A stretch of 64,000 nt of DNA from Glaciimonas sp. PCH181 (GCF_003056055.1 NZ_PYFP01000001.1:248001-312000); one strand, 5' to 3'; shown: positions 37,051 to 46,631, numbered from the stretch's first letter. Notes: generated by a model not told the origin, from the sequence alone. Translations and numbers: made by a program.

Positions 37051-39702
37051 TCATTCTGCTTTCTCAGTGCTCTGTTCAGCAATGGTTTTTTGCAGGATAA
37101 AAGGAATCACCCCACCGTGTTTAAGCAGGCTCGTCTCGAGCTGAGTTTCAACAGCAGCCTTCGCCGAAATTTTCTCTACGGCCCCATTGGCTCGCCGAAT
37201 GCGAACCTCGATAGCACAGCGAGGTGCCAGTACTTCAGGACGAGCGTCGATCTCGATCTTGTCGCCTGGAACAATATTGAGCGTGGTCGGGTTGACGCCA
37301 TCTGGCAATCGCAGTGGCAATATACCCATGCCTATCAGATTGGAACGATGTATGCGCTCGAAACTGACCGCCAGTACGGCGCGAATACCAAGCAGGCGCT
37401 GACCTTTGGCTGCCCAATCACGCGAAGAGCCAGTGCCGTAGCGCTCGCCAGCAACTAGCACGACCGAATCACCATCGTCACGATAACGCTGCGCAACTTC
37501 GAAGATCGGTGCCAGCATACCGCTTGGTATGTGCAGCGTATTGGCCACTGGCGAGGTGGGATACAACCAATTTCGCAAGGTCTTACTAAAGAACGCTGCG
37601 CGCATCATCACTTCCCAATTACCTCTACGGGAGGCGAATACATTCAGGTCATTGCGGTCATCTCCACGCTCGACCAGGAAATCGGCTACATAACTGTCTT
37701 TGGGAATCGCACTCGCTGGTGAGATGTGATCTGTGGTGATGTCGTCCCCCAGTACCAATAGCGGATAAGCACTATAGCTGCCCAGCAGGCTACCTTCGGT
37801 TAACTCAGCGAAGGGTGGCCGACGCAATGCTGTCGAAGAAGGGTTCCAGGGAAATAGAGGTGTTTCTGGAACTTTTAATGCATGCCAGCCCGGATTCAAA
37901 CTTGCCTGTGCAAATGCGCGCGGATAGTCACCCGGCTGCGCTCCTAGTTCGACTAGGCTCGCAATCTCTTCTCGGCTCGGCCACAGGTCCCGCAAATAGA
38001 TTGCGGTGCCATCCGGGGTAATCTGCACCGGGTCAATACTGAGATCGATTTCTGCATTCCCTGCAAGCGCGAATACGATAACCAGTGCCGGGGACATCAG
38101 GAATCCAAGATCTAGGTCGGGATGAACACGGCCAGGAAAATTGCGATTTCCCGATAGCACGGCAACGGGGTGGATCTCTTTCCGCCCCAACGCGCGTTGG
38201 ATCGGTTCAGTCAGAGGGCCCGAGTTACCTATGCAGGTTGTGCAGCCATACCCCACAATGTCGAATCCGACCGAAGACAGGTCGTCAATCAAGCCGGCCC
38301 GTTGCAGGTAGTCGGCCGCCGCCGGTGAACCCGGCCCTAGCGAGGTCTTGACCCAAGGCGCCACTCGCATGCCGAGCGCTTGCGCGCGTCGGGCTACAAG
38401 GCCGGCAGCGATCAAAAGGGCTGGATCGGAAGTATTGGTACAACTGGTAATTGCGGCTATCGCAATCGGATGACGTGGCATGCCGCTGTCGCCAGGTACG
38501 GGCGTGAAGTTCAGCTTGGCCAGGACGGAGCCGGTGTCGCCATAACCGAGCAAGTCCTGGGGCCGGCGCGGGCCGGCTACGTGCATGCCGATCATGTCAA
38601 GTGGAAGCTCCAACACGCGAGTAAAGCGCGGGGTAGCCAACGGATCGAACCACAGTCCAACGCGCTTTGTATAGGCCTCGACCAGATCGATCGCAGGCTG
38701 GCCTCGCCCTGTTTCCCGCAAATAGCGCAGCGTATTATCATCAACGGGGAAGAAGCCTGTGCTTGCGCCATATTCCGGCGTCATGTTCGCTACTACTGCG
38801 CGTTCGCCAGCGCTTAGTGAACTGACACCTTGACCATAAAATTCTACGAACTCGCCAGAGACGCCCATCGCACGAAGACGTTGGGTGACGGTTAGTGCCA
38901 GGTCCGTTGCGCTAACGCCAGAGCCTAACGTTCCTGTCAGATGCACACCAATGACATCCGGTATGCGCAGCATGGTCGGCATGCCGAACATGACAGTTTG
39001 CGCTTCCAAGCCACCAACGCCCCAGCCAAGAACGCCGATGCCGTTGATCATCGGGGTATGGCTATCGGTTCCGATTAAGGTGTCCGGCACTGCCCATAAT
39101 TCGTCGTCTTGTTGTTCGGTTTGGACTACGGTCGCCAACTGCTCGAGATTAATTGTATGCATGATGCCGGTTCCGGGCGGGTGTATACGAACACCTCGCA
39201 TAACCTTCGAAGCCCAACGCAAAAAACTATATCGTTCGTTGTTGCGATGCAATTCCATTTGAAGGTTGCGGGTCAATGCGTCGCGTTGTGCGAAAAACTC
39301 AACCGCCAACGAATGGTCAACCGACACGTCGACCGGCAAGCCCGGATTGAGCACCGTCGGGTCGATTCCCGCTTCGCTCAGAGTGTCACGCATCGCGGCG
39401 ATGTCAATCAGGGCCGGGGTGCTGGTGGTGTCGTGCATCAGTACACGCCCCGGTTGAAAGGCAATTTCTGCTTCGCTGCTGCCTCGGTCCAGCCATTTCA
39501 AAATAGCAATTTCTGCTGCTTCCCGCTCAACGCCCGTTGTGTGACGGATGACGTTTTCGAGTAACAAGCGCAGTACGACCGGCAGTTGCTTCAACTGTTC
39601 GCCAAACAATCCCGGCAAATCCACTATCAGGTACGAATTGCCAGCGTGCTCAAGCATCGATGGGCGTAATGAGGAATTTATTTTCATAAGTAATTGTTGC
39701 AT
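37051..39702 (-). CDS. acnA: Aconitase-family hydratase (AcnA type)
   Basis: An 883-residue, full-length AcnA/IRP-type aconitase: TGVPxLVD-equivalent VLMHDTTSTPALIDIAAMRD, VDVSVDHSL, TDSHTPMINGIGVLGWGVGG, cluster ligand Cys in AITSCTNTSDP, the Cys pair in GYGCTTCIGNSGPL, RNFPGRVHP, GDDITTDHISPA and the swivel domain YGTGSSRDWAAKG. It binds a 4Fe-4S cluster and interconverts a tricarboxylate with its isomer through a cis-aconitate-like intermediate. The linked lactonase, MFS and GntR genes suggest a substrate-specific paralogue rather than the housekeeping TCA enzyme; that is inference. ATG at 39702 lacks a strong ribosome binding site; ATG at 39687 is an alternative. Confidence 0.88.
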   Translation of the reverse strand: MQQLLMKINSSLRPSMLEHAGNSYLIVDLPGLFGEQLKQLPVVLRLLLENVIRHTTGVEREAAEIAILKWLDRGSSEAEIAFQPGRVLMHDTTSTPALIDIAAMRDTLSEAGIDPTVLNPGLPVDVSVDHSLAVEFFAQRDALTRNLQMELHRNNERYSFLRWASKVMRGVRIHPPGTGIMHTINLEQLATVVQTEQQDDELWAVPDTLIGTDSHTPMINGIGVLGWGVGGLEAQTVMFGMPTMLRIPDVIGVHLTGTLGSGVSATDLALTVTQRLRAMGVSGEFVEFYGQGVSSLSAGERAVVANMTPEYGASTGFFPVDDNTLRYLRETGRGQPAIDLVEAYTKRVGLWFDPLATPRFTRVLELPLDMIGMHVAGPRRPQDLLGYGDTGSVLAKLNFTPVPGDSGMPRHPIAIAAITSCTNTSDPALLIAAGLVARRAQALGMRVAPWVKTSLGPGSPAAADYLQRAGLIDDLSSVGFDIVGYGCTTCIGNSGPLTEPIQRALGRKEIHPVAVLSGNRNFPGRVHPDLDLGFLMSPALVIVFALAGNAEIDLSIDPVQITPDGTAIYLRDLWPSREEIASLVELGAQPGDYPRAFAQASLNPGWHALKVPETPLFPWNPSSTALRRPPFAELTEGSLLGSYSAYPLLVLGDDITTDHISPASAIPKDSYVADFLVERGDDRNDLNVFASRRGNWEVMMRAAFFSKTLRNWLYPTSPVANTLHIPSGMLAPIFEVAQRYRDDGDSVVLVAGERYGTGSSRDWAAKGQRLLGIRAVLAVSFERIHRSNLIGMGILPLRLPDGVNPTTLNIVPGDKIEIDARPEVLAPRCAIEVRIRRANGAVEKISAKAAVETQLETSLLKHGGVIPFILQKTIAEQSTEKAE

Positions 39703-39769
39703 ATTTTAACGAACAAATGCAATATAAAAAAGAATAGACGTTATAAACAAAACAAAAGGAGACTGCCAA

Positions 39770-41026
39770 ATGGCAAACAAGGATCTCGTTTTCCCCTTCC
39801 CAAACCAAGACTCTGTCATTACCCGAATGCAGGGCCCCGGACGGCGTAATTTCTTGCTAACCGCTGGCGCATTTGGCGGGTTGGCAATGCTCGGGATGAC
39901 CGGCTGTACTAGCAACCCGACCAATGTTCAGGGTGCTTTAATCACAACTACTTCCACAGGATCAGTCATGTTTGCCTATGTAGGATCACGCACCACGCGC
40001 GAACGAAGTGCTCGCGGCGACGGCATCACCGTCTTTCAGCTAAACCAAACCACTGGCGACCTGTCACTGGTGCAAGTCGTGGGCGATCTTGTCAATCCTT
40101 CGTTCCTAGCGCTTGATCGTTCTGGAGATCATCTTTATGCGGTGCACGGCGACCTCAGTGACATCAGCGCATTTAAGGTCGACAAGAGCACAGGGAAGCT
40201 GCAGTTCATTAACCGTCAAAGCACTGGAGGTAAAAATCCGGTGCACCTGGCGATTGACCCAAGCGGGCGTTTCATCGTGGTTTCGAACCACCTTGGGTCC
40301 AGCCTGGCAGTATTGCCCATTGGTGCCGATGGCAGCCTGGGCGCACTCAGTCAGTTAGTCACTCTGACCGGTCCATTGGGACCGCACCGGGTCGAGCAAA
40401 AGCTATCTAAGCCGCATTTCAATCCGTTCGACCCCAGCGGCCACTTTGTGGTCGTACCGGACAAAGGCCTGGATCGCATTTTTACGTTCAGTTTTGCCGA
40501 TGGCAAGCTGACGCCAGCCACGTCGGCGTTCACGGTGACACGAGAAGGGGCCGGCCCACGCCACTTAGCGTTCCATCCAAAACTGGGTATTGCTTACGTA
40601 GCTAATGAGCTGGATTCCACAGTAACGACCTACACGTGGACCGTTGCCTCTGGCGCTTTGACACCTCTGCAGATCTTGTCTACGTTGCCCAGTACTTTTA
40701 CTGGAAACAGCCGAGCCTCTGAAATTGAAGTCGATGCCAGCGGACATTATCTTTATGCCTCAAACCGAGGCTACGACAGCATTGCCGTGTACAAAATCGA
40801 TCAGCGCAGCGGCCTGTTATCACTGGTGGATGTCGAGACGACCCAAGGCAAGACCCCGCGATTTTTTACGCTCACACCGAATGGCCAATTCCTCTATGCG
40901 TTGAATGAGGACAGCGACACCATTGTCGCGATGACAGTTGATCAGACTACTGGAAAGTTACGACCCACCGGCTTTTCAGTAGCTTGCGGCAGCCCCGTGT
41001 GCATGGTGTTTTCAGGAAATGCCTGA
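39770..41026 (+). CDS. Lactonase-family seven-bladed propeller protein, Tat-exported
   Basis: A 418-residue protein of the 6-phosphogluconolactonase/carboxymuconate-cyclase propeller family (YbhE/Pgl type). Repeated blade marks include AYVGSRTT, VNPSFLALDRSGDHLYAVH, NPVHLAIDPSGRFIVVSNH, KPHFNPFDPSGHFVVVPD and GPRHLAFHP. The N-terminus has a twin-arginine-like R-R-N-F-L followed by LTAGAFGGLAMLGMTGC, which suggests Tat export and possibly a lipid-modified Cys. It would hydrolyse a lactone in the periplasm. It is divergent from the aconitase (67-bp gap) and 55 bp upstream of the MFS gene; a clear aaaggag site precedes ATG at 39770. Confidence 0.87.
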   Translation: MANKDLVFPFPNQDSVITRMQGPGRRNFLLTAGAFGGLAMLGMTGCTSNPTNVQGALITTTSTGSVMFAYVGSRTTRERSARGDGITVFQLNQTTGDLSLVQVVGDLVNPSFLALDRSGDHLYAVHGDLSDISAFKVDKSTGKLQFINRQSTGGKNPVHLAIDPSGRFIVVSNHLGSSLAVLPIGADGSLGALSQLVTLTGPLGPHRVEQKLSKPHFNPFDPSGHFVVVPDKGLDRIFTFSFADGKLTPATSAFTVTREGAGPRHLAFHPKLGIAYVANELDSTVTTYTWTVASGALTPLQILSTLPSTFTGNSRASEIEVDASGHYLYASNRGYDSIAVYKIDQRSGLLSLVDVETTQGKTPRFFTLTPNGQFLYALNEDSDTIVAMTVDQTTGKLRPTGFSVACGSPVCMVFSGNA

Positions 41027-41081
41027 TTTTTACCTTTTAATCTTTTAAGGACATCGGCTTTCATCGGCCGATGGCATCAAT

Positions 41082-42422
41082 ATGCAAGTTCGTCATGACG
41101 TTAACGAATCCGCGTTAGTAAGGAAGATCACGTGGAAGATTGTTCCCTTTGTTTTCATCCTATATGTGATTTCGTATTTGGACCGCGCCAACATCGGTTA
41201 CGCTGCGTTGCAAATGAACAAAGAGCTGGCGCTCAGTAGTGAAGCCTTCGGATTCGTTTCTGGAATTTTTTTCATTGGTTACTTCCTATTCGAAGTGCCA
41301 AGTAACATCATGCTTAACCGTTATGGCGCCCGAATCTGGATTGCCCGGATTCTGCTGACCTGGGGAGTAGTTGCAGTTGCCTCTGGATTTGTTCAAACAC
41401 CGAACCAGCTTTATGTCTTGCGGTTTTTTCTCGGCGTTGCGGAAGCTGGTTTTTTTCCAGGCATTATTGTCTACTTAACCCATTGGTTCAGGGCAAAGGA
41501 GTTGGCAACGACCGTCGCGTTATTTACCTCTGCGATTCCAGTTTCTTACATTATCGGCGCCCCGTTCAGCACCTGGATAATGGACAACGTGAATTGGTTA
41601 GGCTGGTCAGGTTGGCGCTGGATGCTGGTTCTTGAAGGCGTGCCCGCCGTTGTAGGCGGCGTACTGTGCTTTCTATATCTGACCGACAAGCCAAAGGACG
41701 CAAAATGGCTCAAGCCGGAGGAACGGGCCTGGCTGGAAAATGAGTTGGAGAATGATCGCAAGTCGCGCCCGGCATCGCAACACCTCCCGTTATTGAAGAC
41801 ACTGCGCAATCCTCGCGTGCTATACCTGTCGTTCATTTACTTCGTATATCAGTGTGGCAGTCTAGGCGTCGGTTACTGGATGCCACAAATCATCAAGAAT
41901 TTTTCCGCATCACTATCGCATACCGAAGTTGGGCTGATTGCGATGATTCCTTATATTTTCGCAACGATCATCATGGTGTTGTGGTCCCGCAGCTCAGACA
42001 AACGGAGTGAACGCCGTCTGCACTCCGCAATTCCACTAGCGTTAGCCGCACTGGCAATGTTAGGGGCTGGATTGGTCAGCAATCCATATTTGTCGATCAC
42101 CATGGTGAGTTTTACGTTGGCGGGTTTATATGCATTTAAGTCGCCGTTCTGGGCATTGCCCACTTTGTTCTTGACACGCGAGACTGCAGCGGTGTCCATT
42201 GCAATTATCAATTCGATCGGTAACCTAGGTGGCTTCGTCGGACCATTCCTTATCGGTTATATCAAAGGCCGCGGAAATAGCACTACTACCGGCTTGTTAT
42301 TCCTGGCCGTATTGCTCGCGATTTCCTTCTTCATGACTTTTCTGATCAAAATTGCCGAACATAGGCAAGAGCATAAGGACCTCAAGGCTAAGTCGGCCGG
42401 TCCAGAATCTGCCCGTATGTGA
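41082..42422 (+). CDS. MFS transporter, anion:cation symporter type
   Basis: This 446-residue permease shows twelve hydrophobic segments. ILYVISYLDRANIGYAALQMN is the hallmark of the ACS family (hexuronate, phthalate, tartrate and similar organic anions). Other marks are SNIMLNRYGARIWIARILL, GVAEAGFFPGIIVYLTHWF and YVYQCGSLGVGYWMPQI-type segments. It lies directly behind the lactonase gene and is likely the importer of the organic acid handled by this island. Confidence 0.9.
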   Translation: MQVRHDVNESALVRKITWKIVPFVFILYVISYLDRANIGYAALQMNKELALSSEAFGFVSGIFFIGYFLFEVPSNIMLNRYGARIWIARILLTWGVVAVASGFVQTPNQLYVLRFFLGVAEAGFFPGIIVYLTHWFRAKELATTVALFTSAIPVSYIIGAPFSTWIMDNVNWLGWSGWRWMLVLEGVPAVVGGVLCFLYLTDKPKDAKWLKPEERAWLENELENDRKSRPASQHLPLLKTLRNPRVLYLSFIYFVYQCGSLGVGYWMPQIIKNFSASLSHTEVGLIAMIPYIFATIIMVLWSRSSDKRSERRLHSAIPLALAALAMLGAGLVSNPYLSITMVSFTLAGLYAFKSPFWALPTLFLTRETAAVSIAIINSIGNLGGFVGPFLIGYIKGRGNSTTTGLLFLAVLLAISFFMTFLIKIAEHRQEHKDLKAKSAGPESARM

Positions 42423-42835
42423 ACTTCAGTCGCTGCCAGTTTCCTATACCGGCAGCTTTTGGTGATTTGCCTCACACCGGGATCAGGATATAACTTCACT
42501 TCAGCGTATCAACAATTTTTTGCGCTGCCGCCAGTCTGTAGGAAGTGGTTCGGCCGACGGACTTCTTGCAAAAAAGCAAGCAATCTCGACTGACTGCCTG
42601 TGTGTGGTAACCACGATGCGTCTGACGCAGGTGCTTGACAAGGACCAGTGTTGAGCAGACTGGGGCAATCTGTTTATGCATCGGCAACATGCAGTACTCT
42701 GGGCGAGGTGTTCGATTGTGTTTTAAATAGCCTTTTTTCTGATTCATAAAGCTGGTTTCTGGAAAAATCACGCCAGCCAGAGTAGTCTTTACCTATCTCC
42801 GGCATTATTTATGTCCGCCCGCCCAAGGTGTCCTT
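42423..42835. other. Intergenic region, possible unidentified minus-strand ORF
   Basis: The 413-bp gap separates the MFS and patatin genes. A 91-codon minus-strand frame (42496-42771) ends KKSVGRTTSYRLAAAQKIVD; I recognise no family, and it lacks a clear ribosome binding site. It may be a relic or spurious. Confidence 0.35.
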
Positions 42836-43693
42836 ATGGAAAAAACCGCATTTGTATTTGCCGGTGGTGGAAGTCTCGGCGCCATTGAAGCTGGCATGTT
42901 GCGCGAGCTGATTGCCTTTGGCGTGCGCCCAGATTTCCTGGTCGGCGCTTCTGCCGGTGCCATCAATAGTGTGTTTTTTGCTTTTCAGCCGCATCAGGCC
43001 GGATCCTTGGCGCTGGAGGACGTGTGGCGCGGCATTCGTCGCCACCACATCATGCCCTGGTCATTGCTGTCTTTGCTGAGTGGTTTCCGTAGAGATGGCA
43101 CGCATCTGATTAGCTCCGAGAAATTGCGCGGACTGCTTTACATGCACTATGGCAATCGTCATCTGGAGGATGCGGAACTCCCTGTGCATGTGGTCGCAAC
43201 CGAAATGAGAACCGGCAACGAAGTCGTACTCTCATCTGGATCAGCAGTGGATGCAGTGCTTGCCAGCACGGCAATACCGGGTGTTTTTCCTCCGGTCTCA
43301 TTTGCTGGAAACATGCTGATCGATGGCGGCGTAGCCAACAATACGCCTGTTTCTACGGCGATCCGATTGGGGGCTACACGCGTCATTGTGCTGACTACCG
43401 GCTTCACCTGTGCACAACGCCGACAGCCTAAAGGCGCATTCGAGCACGCCATGAGCGCACTCAATCTGCTGGTTGCACGGCAGTTGGTATCGGATCTGGA
43501 GCGCTGGAGTTCGCAGGCCGCGATTGCCGTGGTTGCCCCGCTGTGCCCGCTGGATATCTCGCCTTATGATTATAGTCAGTGCGGCCATTTGATTGATCGT
43601 GCAGGAATGGAGACCCGTCTATGGCTCGAAGCGGGTGGGCTAGATAAACGAACTATTCCGGATGGCCTCAGACTGCATTCGCATACAAAATAG
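42836..43693 (+). CDS. Patatin-like phospholipase
   Basis: A 285-residue patatin-domain acyl hydrolase: the oxyanion motif FAGGGSLGAIEAGML (residues about 8-22), nucleophile Ser in VGASAGAINS (G-x-S-x-G), and catalytic Asp in LIDGGVANNTPV, forming the Ser-Asp dyad. It probably hydrolyses lipid acyl esters in the cytoplasm or at the membrane; there is no signal peptide. It is a single gene with no clear operon partner. Confidence 0.9.
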   Translation: MEKTAFVFAGGGSLGAIEAGMLRELIAFGVRPDFLVGASAGAINSVFFAFQPHQAGSLALEDVWRGIRRHHIMPWSLLSLLSGFRRDGTHLISSEKLRGLLYMHYGNRHLEDAELPVHVVATEMRTGNEVVLSSGSAVDAVLASTAIPGVFPPVSFAGNMLIDGGVANNTPVSTAIRLGATRVIVLTTGFTCAQRRQPKGAFEHAMSALNLLVARQLVSDLERWSSQAAIAVVAPLCPLDISPYDYSQCGHLIDRAGMETRLWLEAGGLDKRTIPDGLRLHSHTK

Positions 43694-43813
43694 GTAGAAA
43701 CGTAAAGCCGGGATTCGATGCCGGGGTTGTTATTGACGGAAGATGGCGTTGCGGTTTGTGGTGTGATAGTTTCTCAGTGATGCGCCGGTAGCAGAAAGAT
43801 CGCTTCCGGCCTA

Positions 43814-43934
43814 GGCTGCGTAAAAACACAAATGAAAAATCGACTTCTTAAAACAACTGCTATCCCGTTTTTCGCAGGTCCGCAATGGTCTCTCTATTCA
43901 CGAATTTTTGTCATATTTACGTTTTTACACAGCC
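43814..43934. mobile_element. 121-bp inverted-repeat element (MITE-like or IS relic)
   Basis: The ends GGCTGCGTAAAAACAC... and ...CGTTTTTACACAGCC are imperfect inverted repeats (13 of the first 14 bases match), like the termini of some IS5-related elements. The 121-bp interior holds no transposase. No obvious target duplication was found. The rest of the gap 43694-44170 shows no gene. Confidence 0.55.
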
Positions 43935-44170
43935 TCGGTCGTTTGCGGCCGATGACCTTACAACTGTTATGACCCCACCGACGCTCACAGCCTCGTTATC
44001 GAATTACGGCTTCGCAACGCTAATCGATTAGTCAATTTTCTAGTATGATGATTGGCCATTTTCAATATGGGCTACAGAATTTCTGACAGCGAGATCTCCG
44101 TCAGAAATTGCCCTATTGTGTATCGATTATTTACCCGAAAATCCCTTGTCCTTCTTGATGGAGATGCGTC

Positions 44171-44803
44171 GTGCCTGAAATATCCAGTTTGCTGGCTTTT
44201 AGCCTTGTTGCCCTCGGTTTAGTCCTGACACCCGGCCCGAATATGGCCTATCTCACTTCGCGCACGATTTGTCAGGGGCGAAAGGCTGGGCTGATTTCGT
44301 TGGGCGGAGTGGCCGCGGGTTTTCTTTTTTACATGCTTTGTGCCGCGTTTGGTATCACCGCGCTACTGCTGGCGGTGCCTTTTGCTTACGATGCGTTGCG
44401 TTTCGGCGGTGCGCTGTATCTTCTTTATCTGGCGTGGCAGGCGGTGAAGCCTGGTGGCCGTTCTCCTTTCGAAGTGCGTGATCTGCCGAATGACAGTAAT
44501 CGAAAACTGTTTCTGATGGGCTTTGTCACCAATCTTTTAAATCCCAAGATTGCGGTCATGTATTTATCTTTACTACCGCAGTTCATCAGCAAGGACCATG
44601 GCAGCGTGCTCACGCAATCGCTCATTCTTGGCGCCACGCAGATTGTTATCAGTTTAAGCGTGAATGGCGTGATCACCATCATGGCTGGATCAATCGCTAC
44701 TTTTCTCGCAGAGCGTCCGATATGGATGGTGTTTCAGCGCTGGCTGATGGGTACGGTACTCGCTGGCTTGGCCGTTCGCATGGCGTTAGAAGCGCGCCGC
44801 TAA
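44171..44803 (+). CDS. LysE-family exporter
   Basis: A 210-residue inner-membrane protein with about six hydrophobic segments. The N-terminal LVLTPGPNMAYLTSRTICQG signature and MGFVTNLLNPKIAVMYLSLLPQF are diagnostic of LysE/RhtB amino-acid exporters. It likely exports an amino acid or homoserine-lactone-like compound. GTG at 44171 is the start, preceded by gatggaga. A second LysE-type gene lies at 48.1 kb; the two are clearly diverged. Confidence 0.9.
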   Translation: MPEISSLLAFSLVALGLVLTPGPNMAYLTSRTICQGRKAGLISLGGVAAGFLFYMLCAAFGITALLLAVPFAYDALRFGGALYLLYLAWQAVKPGGRSPFEVRDLPNDSNRKLFLMGFVTNLLNPKIAVMYLSLLPQFISKDHGSVLTQSLILGATQIVISLSVNGVITIMAGSIATFLAERPIWMVFQRWLMGTVLAGLAVRMALEARR

Positions 44804-45024
44804 ACTAGTCACCCAAAGACCGACTGAAATGAACCAGAAAACAGATTCTGGCGATAGGGTCGACGGCTGATCGTTAACGGAATAAGGCCACGCTAGAGAA
44901 AAACGGGAATAAATAAATGCAGTGCGGCGCGTTTGGATAATGTGCCGCGCCGGACCTGCCTCATGAAGTCTGTTTCAGGCAGTATTTGAACGAACATAGA
45001 TCTATATCAAGGAAGGTAGTTGTT

Positions 45025-45429
45025 ATGTTGGATCACGTCTTCATCACGGTCAGCGACTTGGATCGATCTATTGATTTTTACGAGCAAGCATTAGCACCGC
45101 TAGGCATTCGTCATTTAGTGGACTATGACGGAGCCGATGGTCCTGAGGGACATCCCGATCTGAAAGGCTTCGGCCGCGATGGTCGGATATTCTTCTGGCT
45201 GCGACGGGGAAGTTCAGATGCCAAGGCTGCTCACGTCGGCTTTGTTGCCCAGAGTGAGTCCGAGGTGAACGCCTTTTACGTTGCAGCCATTGCGGCAGGA
45301 GCCACGGACAACGGCCCGCCCAGCGCTCGCGTCTATTACGATCCACGCTACTACGCAGCCAATATCCTAGATCCCGATGGTTATAGCATCGAGGCAGTCT
45401 ACAAGAGCTGGCAGCATCCACAGCCTTAA
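45025..45429 (+). CDS. VOC-family (glyoxalase/bleomycin-resistance fold) protein
   Basis: A 134-residue single-VOC protein: MLDHVFITVSDLDRSIDFYE, GHPDLKGFGRDGRIFFWLRR, AHVGFVAQSESEVNAFY and the C-terminal ANILDPDGYSIEAVYKSW. His3 and the Glu in SIEAVY are the usual metal-ligand positions. The reaction is not predictable (lyase, dioxygenase or resistance protein). ATG at 45025 follows aaggaagg; an earlier in-frame start at 44986 is unlikely. Confidence 0.87.
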   Translation: MLDHVFITVSDLDRSIDFYEQALAPLGIRHLVDYDGADGPEGHPDLKGFGRDGRIFFWLRRGSSDAKAAHVGFVAQSESEVNAFYVAAIAAGATDNGPPSARVYYDPRYYAANILDPDGYSIEAVYKSWQHPQP

Positions 45430-45507
45430 TCCGCGATACCCCATTTCTTCCTTAAGGCATGGCATTGAATAGGCTTTAATTAACAGGTTCTGAGGAGAGT
45501 GCACCGG

Positions 45508-45666
45508 ATGGAAATATTTGTCGGCATTGTTTCAGGATTTTTTAGATATCTGATTTGTAGTTTCGTTTTCTTTTGGTTCGGATATCTGGTTATCAAGATT
45601 GCGACATTTTGCGACCTACTCGTAATTTCGATTTTTGCGAGCGCTAGCTTGTTCGATAAATTCTAG
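45508..45666 (+). CDS. Small hydrophobic membrane protein (52 aa)
   Basis: ATG at 45508, with a strong GAGGAG ribosome binding site 10 bp upstream, opens a 52-codon frame. The product (MEIFVGIVSGFFRYLICSFV, FFWFGYLVIKIATFC and a short tail) is almost entirely hydrophobic, with one or two membrane helices. I recognise no family. It has its own start and stop between the VOC and SnoaL-kinase genes. Translation is likely from the ribosome site; function is unknown. Confidence 0.55.
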   Translation: MEIFVGIVSGFFRYLICSFVFFWFGYLVIKIATFCDLLVISIFASASLFDKF

Positions 45667-45743
45667 TCGAATGCTGCCTATCCTGATCCGGAGCATTCGA
45701 CGGCATGCGTACATTGACGTCATGTCCGCATGGTCAGCATAAG

Positions 45744-46631
45744 TTACTCTTCCACGACGTTGAAGCCTTCATCGATAGACGGCGTCACGAAGTACCGGGT
45801 AATCGTGTCGAATTCTGTTTCGCTTGTCGTAAATCGGTGCGAGCCGTCTTCATTGCGACGACGTAGCCGCATTTTGCACTCTTCATCCGAGACGTTCAGA
45901 TAGTGCAGGCAATGAGCAACGTCGGCATTTTTAAAGATATCTCGCATCCATCGGCGGGTATCCGGTGTATTTGCAGGGAAATCCAGGACGACTGAATTTC
46001 CTGCTCGAAGCAGTTGTTCAATGTGACCACCCATTACGTCGCGAAGTTTGGCCGCGCATCGCACATAGTCGTTTACGGTGTTTATCTCGCCGGGATAAAG
46101 CCGACTCAACCATTCGTCTTCGCTGATAAGTATTGTTTTTGGTTTTTCAGCGAGTTGGTGGGCCAACGTCGATTTTCCAGAGGCAATTTTTCCGCAGATC
46201 ATGTGCAGAGTGGGGACATTGGTCTTTGTTAACAGCTCTGCACCGTAGGAATTATCGATCACACAGCGCCATCTGTCGTCCAGTTTCTTAAAGACGTAGT
46301 TCGCGTTTCGATCCATTGAAAATGGTGATTCGGTCTTGCTGTTTGCTGCAAGCTGCGTATTCGCAATGACCAGTGCGGTGTCGCCGGCTTCGATCACCAC
46401 TATTTCACCTTGCGTCACTTCCAGGCTGTGATTGAAGTGCTCGGCGATAGCAACGAATGCTTTACGAATAGACTCTTTTCCGCTGACGTTTTTGCCTGGC
46501 ATGATGACCAGCGTCGCGTCATCCGAATAAAAACGCATTAGTTCGTCGAAATCCTCGCGATTGATTGCGTTATCCGCAGATGCGATAAATTGTTGAAGCT
46601 CTTGCGTACCCGTACTCGTATTCGTTTTCAT
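45744..46631 (-). CDS. SnoaL/DUF4440-like domain fused to a P-loop kinase
   Basis: A 295-residue fusion. Residues about 8-130 form a SnoaL/nuclear-transport-factor-2-like cone (ADNAINREDFDELMRFYSDD; KVSGKESIRKAF-type; WRCVIDNSYG). Residues about 140-295 are an AAA/zeta-toxin-like P-loop kinase: Walker A ICGKIASGKSTLAHQL, ISEDEWLSRLYPG, VVLDFPANTPDTRRWMR, and a lid arginine set (CKMRLRRRNEDGSHR). The kinase likely phosphorylates a small molecule bound or modified by the other domain; the substrate is unknown. ATG at 46631 has a GGAGGT site. Its leader holds a short ORF and a terminator, listed separately. Confidence 0.83.
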   Translation of the reverse strand: MKTNTSTGTQELQQFIASADNAINREDFDELMRFYSDDATLVIMPGKNVSGKESIRKAFVAIAEHFNHSLEVTQGEIVVIEAGDTALVIANTQLAANSKTESPFSMDRNANYVFKKLDDRWRCVIDNSYGAELLTKTNVPTLHMICGKIASGKSTLAHQLAEKPKTILISEDEWLSRLYPGEINTVNDYVRCAAKLRDVMGGHIEQLLRAGNSVVLDFPANTPDTRRWMRDIFKNADVAHCLHYLNVSDEECKMRLRRRNEDGSHRFTTSETEFDTITRYFVTPSIDEGFNVVEE

